From contig KV918817.1 of the NCBI GenBank assembly GCA_002049455.2, positions 120,962 to 184,961 of the forward strand: a stretch of 64,000 bases of DNA, in the 5' to 3' direction. This stretch comes from Porphyra umbilicalis (taxonomy: Eukaryota > Rhodophyta > Bangiophyceae > Bangiales > Bangiaceae). Shown here piece after piece: positions 9,601-18,553 of this stretch (positions are counted from its first letter, which is position 1; each line of letters opens with the position of its first letter). The notes beneath the pieces were generated by a model, which saw nothing but the letters and a program-made list of their open reading frames with translations, had not been told where the DNA came from and did not search any database. A program made the translations under genes and the position numbers.

Positions 9601-10459
9601 GCTTGGCATTGAAACGGTTCGCACCACGGCGTATCATCCCCAAACCAATGGGCAAGTCGAACGGTACAACCGTACCATGGCTACGCAGCTGCGACACTAC
9701 GTCGCCGACGATCCATCACGATGGGATGAGCTACTCCCGGTAATCACCATGGCGTATAATAGCCAACCACATCGGTCGACGGGCATCGCCCCATTTGAGC
9801 TTGTTATCCCAAGGCGGATCCCCAACCTCACGGTTCGCAACTTGCCCCCGGGCACTCCGCTTACCAATAAGGGCACGCTCAAGGATGGGTCACCCCTAGC
9901 TCGCAAGCGCGAGTTCATGGCCCGCCTGCGCAAGCAGATCCCCATCGTGGTCGAGGCCTTGCGTAAGACGCAACAACGTTACAAACGTAACTTCGACCAT
10001 CGGGTCGCAACCCGCAATGCGGACGTCAAGATCGGCGACTACGTATACACGACCAACCACGATCGGCAAAACAAGCTGCAAAGCAAAGCCATTGGACCCT
10101 TCGTGGTCGTCGACGCGGACGCGGACGCCTCCACGTTTGTCGTTGACATTGACGGCGAGGAGAAACGCGTCAGCAGTGACCATGTCACCCCCGCTCCTCG
10201 TACAACGACGACGGACAAGGTTCCACACCCCTTGCTAGATGGTCTAGACCAACGCAAGTCAACCCCGGCAACTGCCGATGAGTATGTGATCGACAAACTC
10301 CTAGGCTTACGCCAGACGGGTGACAGCTATAGCGCTAAGGTGCGCTGGTTCGACTACGGGTCGAAAGACGATACCTGGGAACCCCTGGAGAACCTCCCCC
10401 GCAACCTGGTGGTGCGTTTCCTTCGACAGAAGAAGAAGCATGTACCGGGGTACGAGTGA
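6599..10459 (+). CDS. pol: Pol polyprotein of the gypsy chromovirus (PR-RT-RH-IN-chromodomain)
   Basis: Read from 6599 this frame gives 1,286 residues. There is no ATG at its start, so it is most likely made as a Gag-Pol fusion by -1 frameshifting near 6581. Aspartic protease: DTGA at 47-50. Reverse transcriptase: Asp in LDCTAGYW near 425 and YLDD at 487-490. RNase H follows, with DVDAC near 636 and a TERE motif. Integrase has an HHCC zinc domain near 855-895 and DDE residues near 925 (LSVDIFGP), 984 (LSDQGPQ) and 1020 (NGQVERYN). A chromodomain with VRWFDYGSKDDTWEP and ENLP fills about 1229-1284. All catalytic residues seen are intact. The chromodomain of such elements is known to bias insertion to heterochromatin. 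Confidence 0.95.
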   Translation: MPDLGLPGGTRKRTVTRLLRRALRHYEIAATLGPCLRVMRSCRPVLDTGAGVNIVRTSVLPSNWMAYAEELTTLPRIRDANNNRLVTKYAIHLYVDTGGVRLFDRFLVADNLSVPCILGTEFIEQNIEGILPRLRKIVWQEHVRCTEEQPRPTPILACLNDSAWDRHWQDKPARVRACKQVRVNGHKEEWIMATCDTPGMVTITPNIRLCRHKSMAVARGIAIVKPDEPFLVKLCNFGKDQVIVRKNSTLGFAEPYQGPMLSAVLDDNTPKGGTDNSSDDASRDPLEDLDLSEAPEYLHKQIRDMLKTHSSMWDGTLGVIRATEHAIVTPPDAQPIRAQPYRTGPFKRQIIADQINKVLKLNVIAPSHSAWASPVVIVPKKNGKARFCVDYRRLNNITKKDAYPLPRMEDCLDSLGDAQVFTSLDCTAGYWQVPLRKDDQEKTAFTTHCGIYHWLSMLFGLTNAPATFQRALDIILSGLKWQICLVYLDDVIIFSANAEQHVKDVDTVLHRLREAGVTLNLEKCTWFSDEVEYLGHIVRPGQLHVHNKNVDALKHAKFPTTKTQLKSFLGMCNVYRRFVKDFAKRAKPLNALTRAEIPPDLPPPTDVAIAAFEDLRNALLCPPVLALPKANRKLVVDVDACADQVGCTLLQKEPGELLHPVGYWSRGLTAAEQNYSTTERECLGVVWAVLKLRHFLDGQRFLIRTDHQALSWIYSTTDSSGRLMRWRLRLSEYTFDMVYKPGASHHLPDFLSRASTVAPPEDIHDDIPCLALAETANGLRTGRYTGTDTPEPVEFDDVVEAQQTDDFCVEMSTRMERGTAKAFFRDEHHALYRRAPFGNQLVIPKSLRERVLTLEHHATVAAHPGLNRMYYTMRKAYYWPSMVTDIHSTITKCTTCAQNRLALRRHTTPLTLFQATEPLTELSVDIFGPIPASKKGNRFILVITDRFAKLTKCVALRRITAMSVASAIIDAWVSAYGPPDRILSDQGPQFMSNFFIAVMKMLGIETVRTTAYHPQTNGQVERYNRTMATQLRHYVADDPSRWDELLPVITMAYNSQPHRSTGIAPFELVIPRRIPNLTVRNLPPGTPLTNKGTLKDGSPLARKREFMARLRKQIPIVVEALRKTQQRYKRNFDHRVATRNADVKIGDYVYTTNHDRQNKLQSKAIGPFVVVDADADASTFVVDIDGEEKRVSSDHVTPAPRTTTTDKVPHPLLDGLDQRKSTPATADEYVIDKLLGLRQTGDSYSAKVRWFDYGSKDDTWEPLENLPRNLVVRFLRQKKKHVPGYE

Positions 10460-10504
10460 CAAACGCCAACGCGACGAAGTCGCCGACAGGCCGGGCTCAC
10501 AACC

Positions 10505-11050
10505 GTGGCCAACATCGTCATGGACTCCACGTGGATACCCACTATCCAACATGTCCATGTTACCGGTGACGGAGTTATCCATGCCGATGTCTCTTGGACA
10601 GAGTCAAGTACCGACGTTGCAATTAAGGAAGTAATTCCTGTGGCGTGGCTCAAGTCCACTCTGCCGTCCATGACGCGCAACTTTGCGTATGACCCCCAAC
10701 TCGCCTTGCGGCATTTCCCTCGGCTGAACCGTGTTTACGGTCCGTACACATATGTGTGGCCGAAGTCCGCGCAGGCGACACTGATCGGGAGCGATCTCCC
10801 TGTACCAGTGCTCCCCAACGGGTTTCTGGTACCTCCGGTACAACACTTGGACTCAGTCCTTCGACGCTTGGTAACAACCACTGAGGAAGCAACCGTGGTA
10901 ATACCACAATGGACCAACACCAGTTGGTACGCTACTGCCATACGTGCATGTTTCGAGTACGAAGTGCTTTTATCAGCAGACTCAAGGGATGCAAATCCCG
11001 CACCATGGACCATGCTGGCATGCCACTTCCTTCATCGCTATGATGACTGA
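10505..11050 (+). CDS. Third ORF of the gypsy element, function unknown
   Basis: 181 codons from a GTG at 10505; an ATG with good continuity lies at 10520, so the usable product is about 176 residues. It begins 46 bp after the pol stop, in a different frame, inside the element. The sequence is not low-complexity. Near its end it has VVIPQWTNTSWY, resembling the Val-Val-Pro-x-Trp...Trp stretch seen downstream of RNase H in some algal and DIRS-like retroelements; this resemblance is from memory and weak. No zinc finger, protease or membrane segment is seen. It could be an accessory protein, or a relic of a polyprotein extension. The equivalent part of copy 1 is outside the window. Confidence 0.5.
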   Translation: MANIVMDSTWIPTIQHVHVTGDGVIHADVSWTESSTDVAIKEVIPVAWLKSTLPSMTRNFAYDPQLALRHFPRLNRVYGPYTYVWPKSAQATLIGSDLPVPVLPNGFLVPPVQHLDSVLRRLVTTTEEATVVIPQWTNTSWYATAIRACFEYEVLLSADSRDANPAPWTMLACHFLHRYDD

Positions 11051-11279
11051 CAAGAAACTGCGAAGTTGATACGCCGAGTGTGCGCGCGAGCGCGGTTGCG
11101 GACGAAAATGTCGTACGGACTCTGGTCAGTAATGACCGGGATCCCATCGACCACCTCGGTCGGGCCAACGTGCGCGTAGAACGAGCCGCGAGGCTGAGGC
11201 GAACATGCATCTCCGGGTCGGTGGACCAAACGACATCGGGTCCGTCACCCGCAACGGCGTGAGCCACGTGCGCCGCGCC

Positions 11280-12240
11280 GCCGGCAGTTGCCGCCCTTGC
11301 CCGCGTTGCCGGCTCTCGACGCCCGCGCCGCAAGGCGAATCGCCCGCGTCGCCGGCCGTTGCCACCCTTGCCCGCGCCGCAAGGCGAACTGCCTGCGCCG
11401 CAAGGCGAATCGCCCGCGCCGCAAGGCGAACTGTCTGCGCCGCAAGGCGAATCGCCCGCGCCAACGGCTGTCGTCAACCGCGCCGCCAGGCGAGCCGCCC
11501 GCGTCGCTGGCCGATGCCGCCCTCGCCCACGCTGCCGGCCCTCGACGCTCGCGCCGCAAGGCGAATCGCCCGCGTCGCCGGCCGTCGCCACCCTTGCCTG
11601 CGCCGCAAGGCGAATCGCCCGCGCCAACGGCTGTCGTCAACCGCGCCGCCAGGCGAGCCGCCCGCGTCGCAGGCCAATGCCGCCCTTTCCTGCGCCGCAA
11701 GGCGAATCGCCCGCGTCGCTGGCCGATGCCGCCCTTGCCCGCGCTGCCGGCCCTCGACGCTCGCGCCGCAAGGCGAATCGCCCGCGTCGCCGGCCGTCGC
11801 CACCCTTGCCCGCGCCGCAAGGCGAATCGCCCGTGCCGCCAGGCGAACCACCCGCGCCACCGGCTGTTGTCGACCGCGCCGCAAGGCGCAAATTACCCGC
11901 GCCGCCCGGCAAACCGCCCGCGCCGCCGGCCGTTGCCGCCCTTGCCCGCGTTGCCGCCCCTCGACACCCGCGCCGCCAGGCGAACCACACGTGCCGACGC
12001 CGCGCTTGGCCAACGGGCGCGCCGCCCGCGTTTCCGACCTTGTCGACCTTGCCGTCCTTGCGCCTTGCCGCCCTTGCCGACCTTGCCTTCCTTGCGCCTT
12101 GCCGCCCTTGCCGACCTTGCCTTCCTTGCTCCTTGCCGCCCTTGCCGCCCTTGCCGCCGTCGCCGCCGGGCTTTCCGCCCTTGCCGCCGTCGCCGCCGGG
12201 CTTGCCGCGCTTGCCGCCGTGCGCGCCGCCCCCCCCACCG
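11280..12240 (+). repeat. GC-rich degenerate tandem repeat inside the gypsy 3' region
   Basis: About 960 bp made of irregular copies of a core like GCCGCAAGGCGAATCGCCCG, with longer composite blocks (including CTGCCGGCCCTCGACGC), then a GCCCTTGCCGCCCTTGCCGA-type block near 12045-12210. The core carries the small palindrome GGCGAATCGCC, so it is hairpin-prone. Several frames on both strands are open for hundreds of codons only because of this composition (Ala/Arg/Pro-rich), so no protein is called. Confidence 0.85.
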
Positions 12241-12908
12241 AGCGCAAACCCACACTCACCGGGCCCACCACCTCGCGGTGTGCCACCTTGCGGCGGCGCA
12301 CCCCTACTCAACCTTGCCGTTAGGCCTCAACCTGTGCGCGAGCACGATGACACGGGATGGCCCCGTGCCGACAACCGCAGACCCGTACAAGACACGGTGG
12401 TCACCGGCCGCAGGGTACGCACCCTTCCCCCCCCCCCCCCCTTCCGCTCGGCAACAAGCGCCCGCGTCCCGGCTTTCGCCTTCTCGCCGGGGTAGTCAAA
12501 CCCCGACGAAGCTGGCGCCACACGGCACCGACGATGGTCACCCCAGCACGTGCTGCTCGACGCGCCGCCGCGAACAAGGGTCTTAACCCTGGCACCCGCG
12601 CCCGCCTCCGCACCAACGTACCCACACGCGTGGAACCGCCCGCGCCGGCACGCCTACGCGTAAGCGTCGAGCTGACCCGCGGATCAACCTGCCCGCCACG
12701 CACGCACGCGCGTGCGTGATCGGACGGTCGCGGCCGACGCCGGCGAAATGCCACCTCCCCCCAATCGGGACTGAGCGGCGCGCCCCTTCGCGACTCCCGC
12801 CGCCCGGGCAGTTACGCCCGCGCGGGCCCGTAAGAGTCCGCGATTGCCCAATCGGGTTCCACCATTCTCGGATCTCATCGGGACGGTTCGAATCTCGCGT
12901 TGGAGGTA
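12241..12908 (+). other. Gypsy 3' untranslated region before the 3' LTR
   Basis: This stretch holds a 15-base C run at 12427-12441, a CACGCACGCGCGTGCGTG palindrome near 12702-12719, and no convincing gene. The bases just before the 3' LTR (TTGGAGGTA, 12900-12908) are the only candidate polypurine primer and form a weak one. Confidence 0.5.
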
Positions 12909-13301
12909 TGTAGCATATCTATGCTCCCAATTGGCAATTGGCCACGAGTAGCCCCCTTGACTGGCCGAATCCACGGACTTGTGTGACTCGGCTTGTGGCA
13001 CGCCCTTTGGGGGGTTACTTCCGCATTGTTTATTTTTTATTGCTTGTTTGCTTGCCTGTCTTATCTGTCTGCCGGCACTCATTACGATCGCTTGATCGGA
13101 TGGTCGATCGACCAGTGCCGTTGTTTGTATTAAACCACCATGGGTCCGGGGTCGCCGTTGTGGGCACCACCCGGCTCCCCATCGGATGCCCTTCAACAAA
13201 AGGTCTTCTTCCTCGCCGCGACGGCGATAGAACTCGCTTTATTGCTTGGCTACGGTCGGTCTCAGTACACTGGTAATTGAACTAACGTTATTAATACCAC
13301 A
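12909..13301 (+). repeat. 3' LTR of gypsy copy 2
   Basis: 393 bp with the same ends as the 5' LTR. By eye it differs from it at two positions (near 13077 and 13157). It is followed directly by the target duplication GACT at 13302-13305. Confidence 0.96.
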
Positions 13302-14356
13302 GACTGAGGCGCGCAGCGTTTGGCGCAGCCGCATGCCACAGTCGAGCTCCGCCAAAAACTTCACCTCCCCCAACACGGGCAGCTTGTCGTTGGCGTCGAT
13401 TCCAAGCACGGAGGCAAGGCGGCCAAGGCCCGGCCGCTGTGCGAGCCCGCCAACGGCGATGCGCGGAACCTTGTGCACCGAGCGCTTAGTCATGGACGTC
13501 AGGTTGCCGCCCCTCTTGAGGGAGCGGCGCTCGCGGCGGACTTTGTCGGAGCGGATCGCCTCCGCGTCCTCCGCTGCTAAGCGCGCGAGCACCGCTTGCG
13601 TGCCCTGAGACTGCCGGGCAATCTGTGCGGTGAAGGTCTTGATGACCCTGTTCGTGCGCCGATAAAAGAGCTTATCGATCTTGTGCCCCGCCTCGTTGCC
13701 GCTGGTGTTGCAGTTGCGGAGGTTGCCGTGCATCCGTATTGCGCCCATGATGTGGCGCAACAGCTTATGGATTTTGGGCGTGTTGACGTCGCTCAAGATT
13801 GGGCGGACGTCCTCCTTGACAAAGGTGGCCGCGTGCTTGGCGATGGCGGCGGCCTCATCCAGCGTCATGGGCGGGGGGGCGGAGCAAGTCGTCCACCGGG
13901 CGACGCGGGCATACAACACCGCGTATTCAGCAAACATTGCCGTGACAGCGTCCTCGAAGGGCGTGTCCCCCCACACCGCTGTGTAGGCCTCCCAATCAAA
14001 AGAGAAGCCTGGCGGCAGGTCGTCGTCCGTGTTGTCGCCCTCCTCAAACTGGAGGGCGGGCACGTCGTCGCCGCCGCCGCTGCCGGCCGCCGCTGCTTGC
14101 GACTGGACCTGCTGCCGACGGGCGGAGGGCTTCTTGGCGGATCGCTTTTTAGCCTCCGGCTTGCGGCCTTTGCGGGATTGTGTGGCGCATGACGCCGCGC
14201 CGTCCGCCTCCTCATCGGAGGAGGCCGAGTCTCTGGGCTTTTTGCGCCGCCCGAGGGCAAAAAACCTTGGCCACGGCGTGGGGGAGGATGAACACCCCCA
14301 GTCGGTGCTCCTCTCCCGTGAACGATGCCTGCAACTCGTCGGCGGCCACGAGGTAT
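13302..14356 (-). pseudogene. CACTA/Plavaka-like transposase, exon 3 (frameshifted and cut by gypsy)
   Basis: The exon starts after a CTCCGCAG acceptor at 14356 in the phase left by exon 2 (2+1 bases form one codon). After about 34 codons it reaches a six-T run (minus strand, near 14262-14267), where the frame must shift by one to continue into the long open frame. That frame runs through a Lys/Arg- and acid-rich linker (possible nuclear signal) to a conserved block with KIHKLLRHIMGAIRMHGN, then GNEAGHKIDK and RRTNRV. Such a block resembles the C-terminal half of CACTA/Plavaka transposases. The exon is cut at 13302 by the gypsy element and resumes at 4327. Confidence 0.72.
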
Positions 14357-14572
14357 CTGCGGAGAGGGGAAAGTTGGACACGTAGCAGTAAATGTAGTCA
14401 AGCAAATGGAAGCCAGAACCAAGGTATAAACAGCAGAAAGACCAATCGAGCAGTCAGTGCGGGCGCCCACGCCCACGTAACGAACAAAAAGAAAGTGCAA
14501 ACAGGTGCATCCCCCCGCTAGGAGAGGTCACTGCAGACACGCGAGACAAGCAAGAAATGGCGAGAAACGCAC

Positions 14573-15329
14573 CCCGGGGCGGCCTTGCTCGCCTGGCTGC
14601 GTCTGCCCATCTCATCAAACCGCCGGTTGGCGACGCGGCAGGCCCCCTTCGTACCGCCCGGTGCGGTCTCGCACCCCGCGGCGGCGCAGGCGTGCGGGTA
14701 CACCCGCACCAAACGGTGAACCAGCATCCTCGTCACCCCCAAATCCATCACATGGAGGACGTCGACGCCCACCATCTTGTACATGTGGAAGGGGGCCATG
14801 GAGAGGCCCGCCAAGCCGGCCAGGGCGGGCATGACCGCGTGCACGCTATGCTTCTTTTCAAGCATCAGCCTACGGCTTGGGTGCTCCTTGCGCAGCCGCA
14901 ATCTCGTCGCCTTGGCCTGGTCGCTGAGCACCACAAGTGCGTTGCGGTCCTCCGCGTTCAGCGCCTCAGGCGCCGCCGCGAACTCGAAGCGCACGTTACA
15001 CAGCGAGCATGGCTTGGCAGTCTTTCCACCCTTCATGCACAGTAGCCCCTTCTCCTCCGGCAAATCGCATATGTAGAGCAGCAGGCGAGGGAAACAAAGC
15101 AGCTCCCGGCCGCCAAAGCGCACCTTGACCCCCATGTGGCTTGCTGCGATTGCCGACCGAAAGACGAGGTACAAAACACGCTGCAGGATGGCGGCGCGGC
15201 GCTTCCTAGCGCGCTCCTCAGACCCCGGCTCCTTACCCTGCCTGACAATGGGGATGTACGCCAACGTGAGCCATACCCCTTCCCCCTCCTCATTGACGAC
15301 TTTTAAGCGCAGTGGGTACAGATTGTGAG
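14573..15329 (-). pseudogene. CACTA/Plavaka-like transposase, exon 2
   Basis: 757 bp bounded by an acceptor TAACAG at 15335-15330 and a donor GTGCGT at 14572-14567. It opens with Tyr-Pro-Leu-Arg-Leu and a LAYIPIV stretch, then has a CxxC pair (KPCSLC) and the block VDVLHVMDLGVTRML. In Plavaka/CACTA transposases this is the catalytic-core region, with a Leu-His-x-x-Asp-Leu-Gly signature. The internal sequence is open throughout. Both splice phases fit the neighbouring exons, which supports the model. The intron to exon 3 is 216 bp. Confidence 0.78.
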
Positions 15330-15493
15330 CTGTTAGTCAAGCAAACACAGATTAAAGAGACAGGCCTGGTCTCGACAAAGTACCGGTTAGAAACGAGCCA
15401 CAAACGGTTTGACGTGCACCCCCTACCCCCCTGCCTTCTCTCCCCGCGTGCCCCCGTGCCCCCCGCCCCCGCCCGCTCCCCATTCGAACATAC

Positions 15494-16709
15494 CACCCGA
15501 GCCCGACAGCTGGCTGGCGTCGCTCAACGCGTGGATACCGAGGACAAAGCTGTTGTCGTCGGTGTCGTTGATGATTTCCGCCTCGCACTGCCGGAATGCG
15601 TCACCATCCATCGAGTGCTCCCGCCGGTTAGTCGGCGGCGCCGGGCGGTCTCCGCCGCTCCATAAGTTGATCTTTTTGGCGTCGCTCATGCGCTGCAACG
15701 CCACCTCCAGCGCCGGCCGGAAAATCGTCGTGTACGTCTCCCCGCCCTCCTCCAGCTCCGCCTTGAGCCACCCCTCTTTGTCGATGGCATCATTAATGTC
15801 GTCTCTGAGTGCGTCCTTGTAGGCATTCTTTGAGTTGAACGTGTCGCGGATGCCGAGGTAGTGGCCATGATCGATTGGTATACCCAACCTGGTCCTGTCC
15901 CAGGCGTCCAGAAAGTCAAACATCTTCTCCTGGTCCACCAGCGAGAGCCCCCCGCCACCGCACTCAAGACAAAACCGCTCCAGTAAGCGCAGGCGGTAGG
16001 AGTTGAAGCGGCCCGGTGTGCAATGTTTGCGCTTCACGAGCAGCGGCTCCTTTGAGTCCCAGTCCTTGATGTCTTCGTAGTGCTGGCGCGCCTCGGCAGC
16101 GACCGTAGCGTACTCATAGCCGGCGTCTACTTGCTGCCCCTCGCCATTGGCCACCCTCCGCGTCTTGCGCGCCGGGCGTTTCGGCTTCCTCTCGCGCCGT
16201 GTGAGGTTGACAATGGCGTCCATGTTGGCCATGGCCTCGTCGACCGCCCCGTCCTCAAACTCGAACTCTTGCTGCGAGTCGATGGCAGGCGCGTCAGGGC
16301 TGCCACCGCCAGTGGGCGGAGGCGGTGATGGCGGCGACGGGGGCCGGGGGAGTGCGCCACCGCCGTCCGGCGGCCTGTCGGCCGACTCACCACCGCCACC
16401 GCCATGCGTTGGTGGCGGTGGTACCGTCGGCGGCGGTGTAGACGGCGGCGGCGGTGGCGGCGGCTGTCCAGCGCTGCTATAGCCGCTGCCTCCAGCCGTG
16501 CCAGCCTCGGCGCCGACGTCGTCCACCCCCGTTCCCGGCATCGGCAAGCCGCCGCCCGGTTGGGGGACGATGGTCCTGTGCAGCGCCTTCCGGTGCCACG
16601 CCAGCCCCTCGTACTTTGCGAAGCGCCTGTCACAAAGCGAGCAAGAGAGGGGCTTGAGAGGGGGGGGCTCAGGAGAGGATGGCTCCGCAGGGGGAGAGTC
16701 ATCGGGCAT
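15494..16709 (-). pseudogene. CACTA/Plavaka-like transposase, exon 1 with N-terminal C2H2 zinc finger
   Basis: The start is set at the ATG 16709-16707, ahead of a Pro/Ser/Glu-rich leader; the frame is also open upstream to 16958. A single C2H2 finger, CSLCDRRFAKYEGLAWHRKALH with spacing C-x2-C-x12-H-x4-H (broken here as CSLCDRRFAKYEG then LAWHRKALH), lies near residues 24-45. N-terminal fingers of this sort are common in Plavaka transposases. A long Pro/Gly-rich low-complexity tract follows, then an ordered domain from about residue 200. The exon ends at a GTATGT donor (15493-15488), with a 164-bp intron and matching phase. As the gene carries a frameshift and two retrotransposons, it is inactive as a whole. 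Confidence 0.72.
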
Positions 16710-18110
16710 GGCCGCTGCTGGCCGACCAACACTCACTGGTTGGGAGACCGTCTCGGAGGTGGTGGTGCTGGGCGTAAACTCCGCGCCGGCTTGGTGGTGC
16801 GCGGCGTGAGCGCCGCGCCGGCGTGGTTGCCGGTATTGTTGAACCCCTGCGTGGGAGTGGTGGCCGAGTTGCAGGCGGAGGTCTTGTAGGGTGGTAGCTC
16901 CACGCGGTTGTGACCGACCCCTCGGCACACACAGTACTGGCGGGGGGGAGGGGGGCACAAAAACCAGCGAACGAGGAAGACACGCATAAGGGCAGCTCGT
17001 GGGGGGGCCGGGTTAGCGCGCGTCACGCGGCCCACTCCAACGCACCCCAGCGCCCCGCATCACGCGGGACCCATGACGACTCGATCAGCCGCATCCAGCA
17101 GTCCTAAGCCCAGGGCCGGTGCAAGCGTACCATCGGCGCCCGCCCTCCACGCAAGCACAGAGCGGTCAAAGCTACTGGTGTCCCAGGCGGTGAACAGCAC
17201 AAGTGTCAGTGGACCCCAGATCTATCGGCAGCTCGGCAAGACGAGAGGGGGCGGAGGGAGCCGCGGGCTTCCAACAGCACAACGAGAGGGAGGCCGTCCG
17301 CTGGTACGCGGATCACGCAGCTCGGCCGAGTACGCACGGCCGACAGCAAGAAGGGCCGTTCCGCGCCTGTTCTCCTGCAATTGTGAGCTGGCGAAAGCCC
17401 AATCGATTGACTGGCGTGGAATTATTGTTCACCCCACCTGCGTACTTCGTTGACATGCAGTGCCCAGGTGCAACTGTGACGGGGGTCTCACTAGATTATC
17501 TAACTTTCCTGGCACTTGACCGCATCAAACGGGACGGCTGACACGACGACAGCACTCACGCTGCCAGGCGCGCGCTTCGTCACAAGCCTCTGGTGCTCGG
17601 CGCGTGTCGACACGCTGGCTGCGCCACGCTTGTCAGCCACCAGGGCGTTGGTTTGCGCGCACCTGCGCCGCTGTCTCCTCGCCCCCAAGGGCGATGCGAC
17701 TCCGCCATGGGTTTCGTGCAGCCAGCTGGTTTGACTAGTTCCGATGACATTCACCGGGGTCGCTGTCGTCGATCGCAGCAGTGTGCGCCGCTCCTGCCCA
17801 CTTTGCGCAGGAGACCTTCAAGATCGCGTCCCCCCCTGCGCTTGTGGAGGTGTCCAACGTACGTTTTGCTCGCTCTCCCGACCTTTTCAGTGAAGGCTGA
17901 CCAGCGCGGGCCCGACACGTGAGCCACCGCTCCCGCCATCGAGCTTTCAGGGCTCTGTGGCGGGCTCTCGACCTGATGCCTGGCTTGCTGCGCACGTTTT
18001 TGAACAGAGCGAATTCGGATGGATGCGGTAGCGGGACGTGCTGAATGTGGTGGGGCCCTCTGTGGATGAGGGGCTAACGCATGGAGGACCCGCACTGTTT
18101 TTAGGCTGCC
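16710..18110. other. Intergenic stretch, no gene recognised
   Basis: This is the upstream side of the transposase gene and of the divergent plus-strand gene at 18554. Short open frames on both strands look compositional. A CACTA pentamer occurs at 17488, but no partner terminal repeat was found, so transposon ends cannot be placed. Confidence 0.5.
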
Positions 18111-18114
18111 TTTG

Positions 18115-18157
18115 GCGCCCTCATCATGAGGGCGACCATATCATGATGGTATGGTCG
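18115..18157. repeat. Two adjoining palindromes upstream of the 18554 gene
   Basis: CGCCCTCAT-C-ATGAGGGCG (about 18116-18134) is a perfect 9-bp inverted repeat with a one-base centre. It touches a second one, CGACCATA (18133-18140) and TATGGTCG (18150-18157). Such paired dyads could be protein-binding sites or simply hairpins; no regulator is implied. Confidence 0.45.
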
Positions 18158-18360
18158 AGGACATGAACGCTTGGCATGTATGGATTTCCTTGGCGCGCTC
18201 ACGCGCCGTAACCGCTGCCGGGGAGGGCAGTCGTGGGTCGGCAAGTGAACCGCGGCGGGCTGGTCTCGCTACCAGGGGGGCGGTGGGGCAGCGCGGGGTG
18301 GGCTGCGTGGTCTGCAAGGATGCCCACCTGGTACGCGACACGTGCGGCGGAGAGGGACCT

Positions 18361-18366
18361 TATAAG
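18361..18366 (+). promoter_or_regulatory. TATA-like box
   Basis: TATAAG in a GC-rich setting, about 190 bp before the ATG at 18554. Position and composition make it a reasonable core promoter guess for the interrupted gene, but nothing else supports it. Confidence 0.3.
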
Positions 18367-18553
18367 CACTGCCCAGGTATGCAGGGGTGGCCTGCCTCCG
18401 CCCCACCTGCGCCGTCACCTCCGCACCCCACTTCCCATCCCTGCCAAACCTGCCTCGCCGTACCACATCCCGGAGGCGCCCATTACAATTCCCCCGGGCG
18501 AGCGAGACGCTCTGACCCGCTTGTGCCCTTCGTCTCCCACCATCGCCGTCGGG

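Larger units (their letters stand above)
4328..13301 (+). mobile_element. Ty3/gypsy chromovirus, copy 2 (complete)
   Basis: This 8,974-bp LTR retrotransposon has two 393-bp LTRs (4328-4720 and 12909-13301) that differ by eye at only two positions, which indicates a young insertion. It is flanked by a 4-bp direct duplication, GACT, at 4324-4327 and 13302-13305. The internal order is primer site, leader, gag, pol (protease, RT, RNase H, integrase, chromodomain), a third ORF, a GC-rich repeat tract, then the 3' LTR. Integrase before the C-terminal chromodomain, and after RT, identifies a Ty3/gypsy chromovirus. It sits antisense inside a transposase gene. Gag and pol are both open, so the copy may be competent. 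Confidence 0.96.

Noticed and set aside
11205-12586. Several 190-430-codon Ala/Arg/Pro frames on both strands
   Set aside because: They arise from a GC-rich tandem repeat; frames overlap each other in all directions.
12880-12905. T-arm-like GGTTCGAATCTC before the gypsy 3' LTR as part of a tRNA gene
   Set aside because: The flanking bases do not form a T stem or an acceptor stem.
17488-17492. CACTA pentamer as the end of the CACTA-type transposon
   Set aside because: The orientation is wrong for the minus-strand transposase and no matching inverted end was found.
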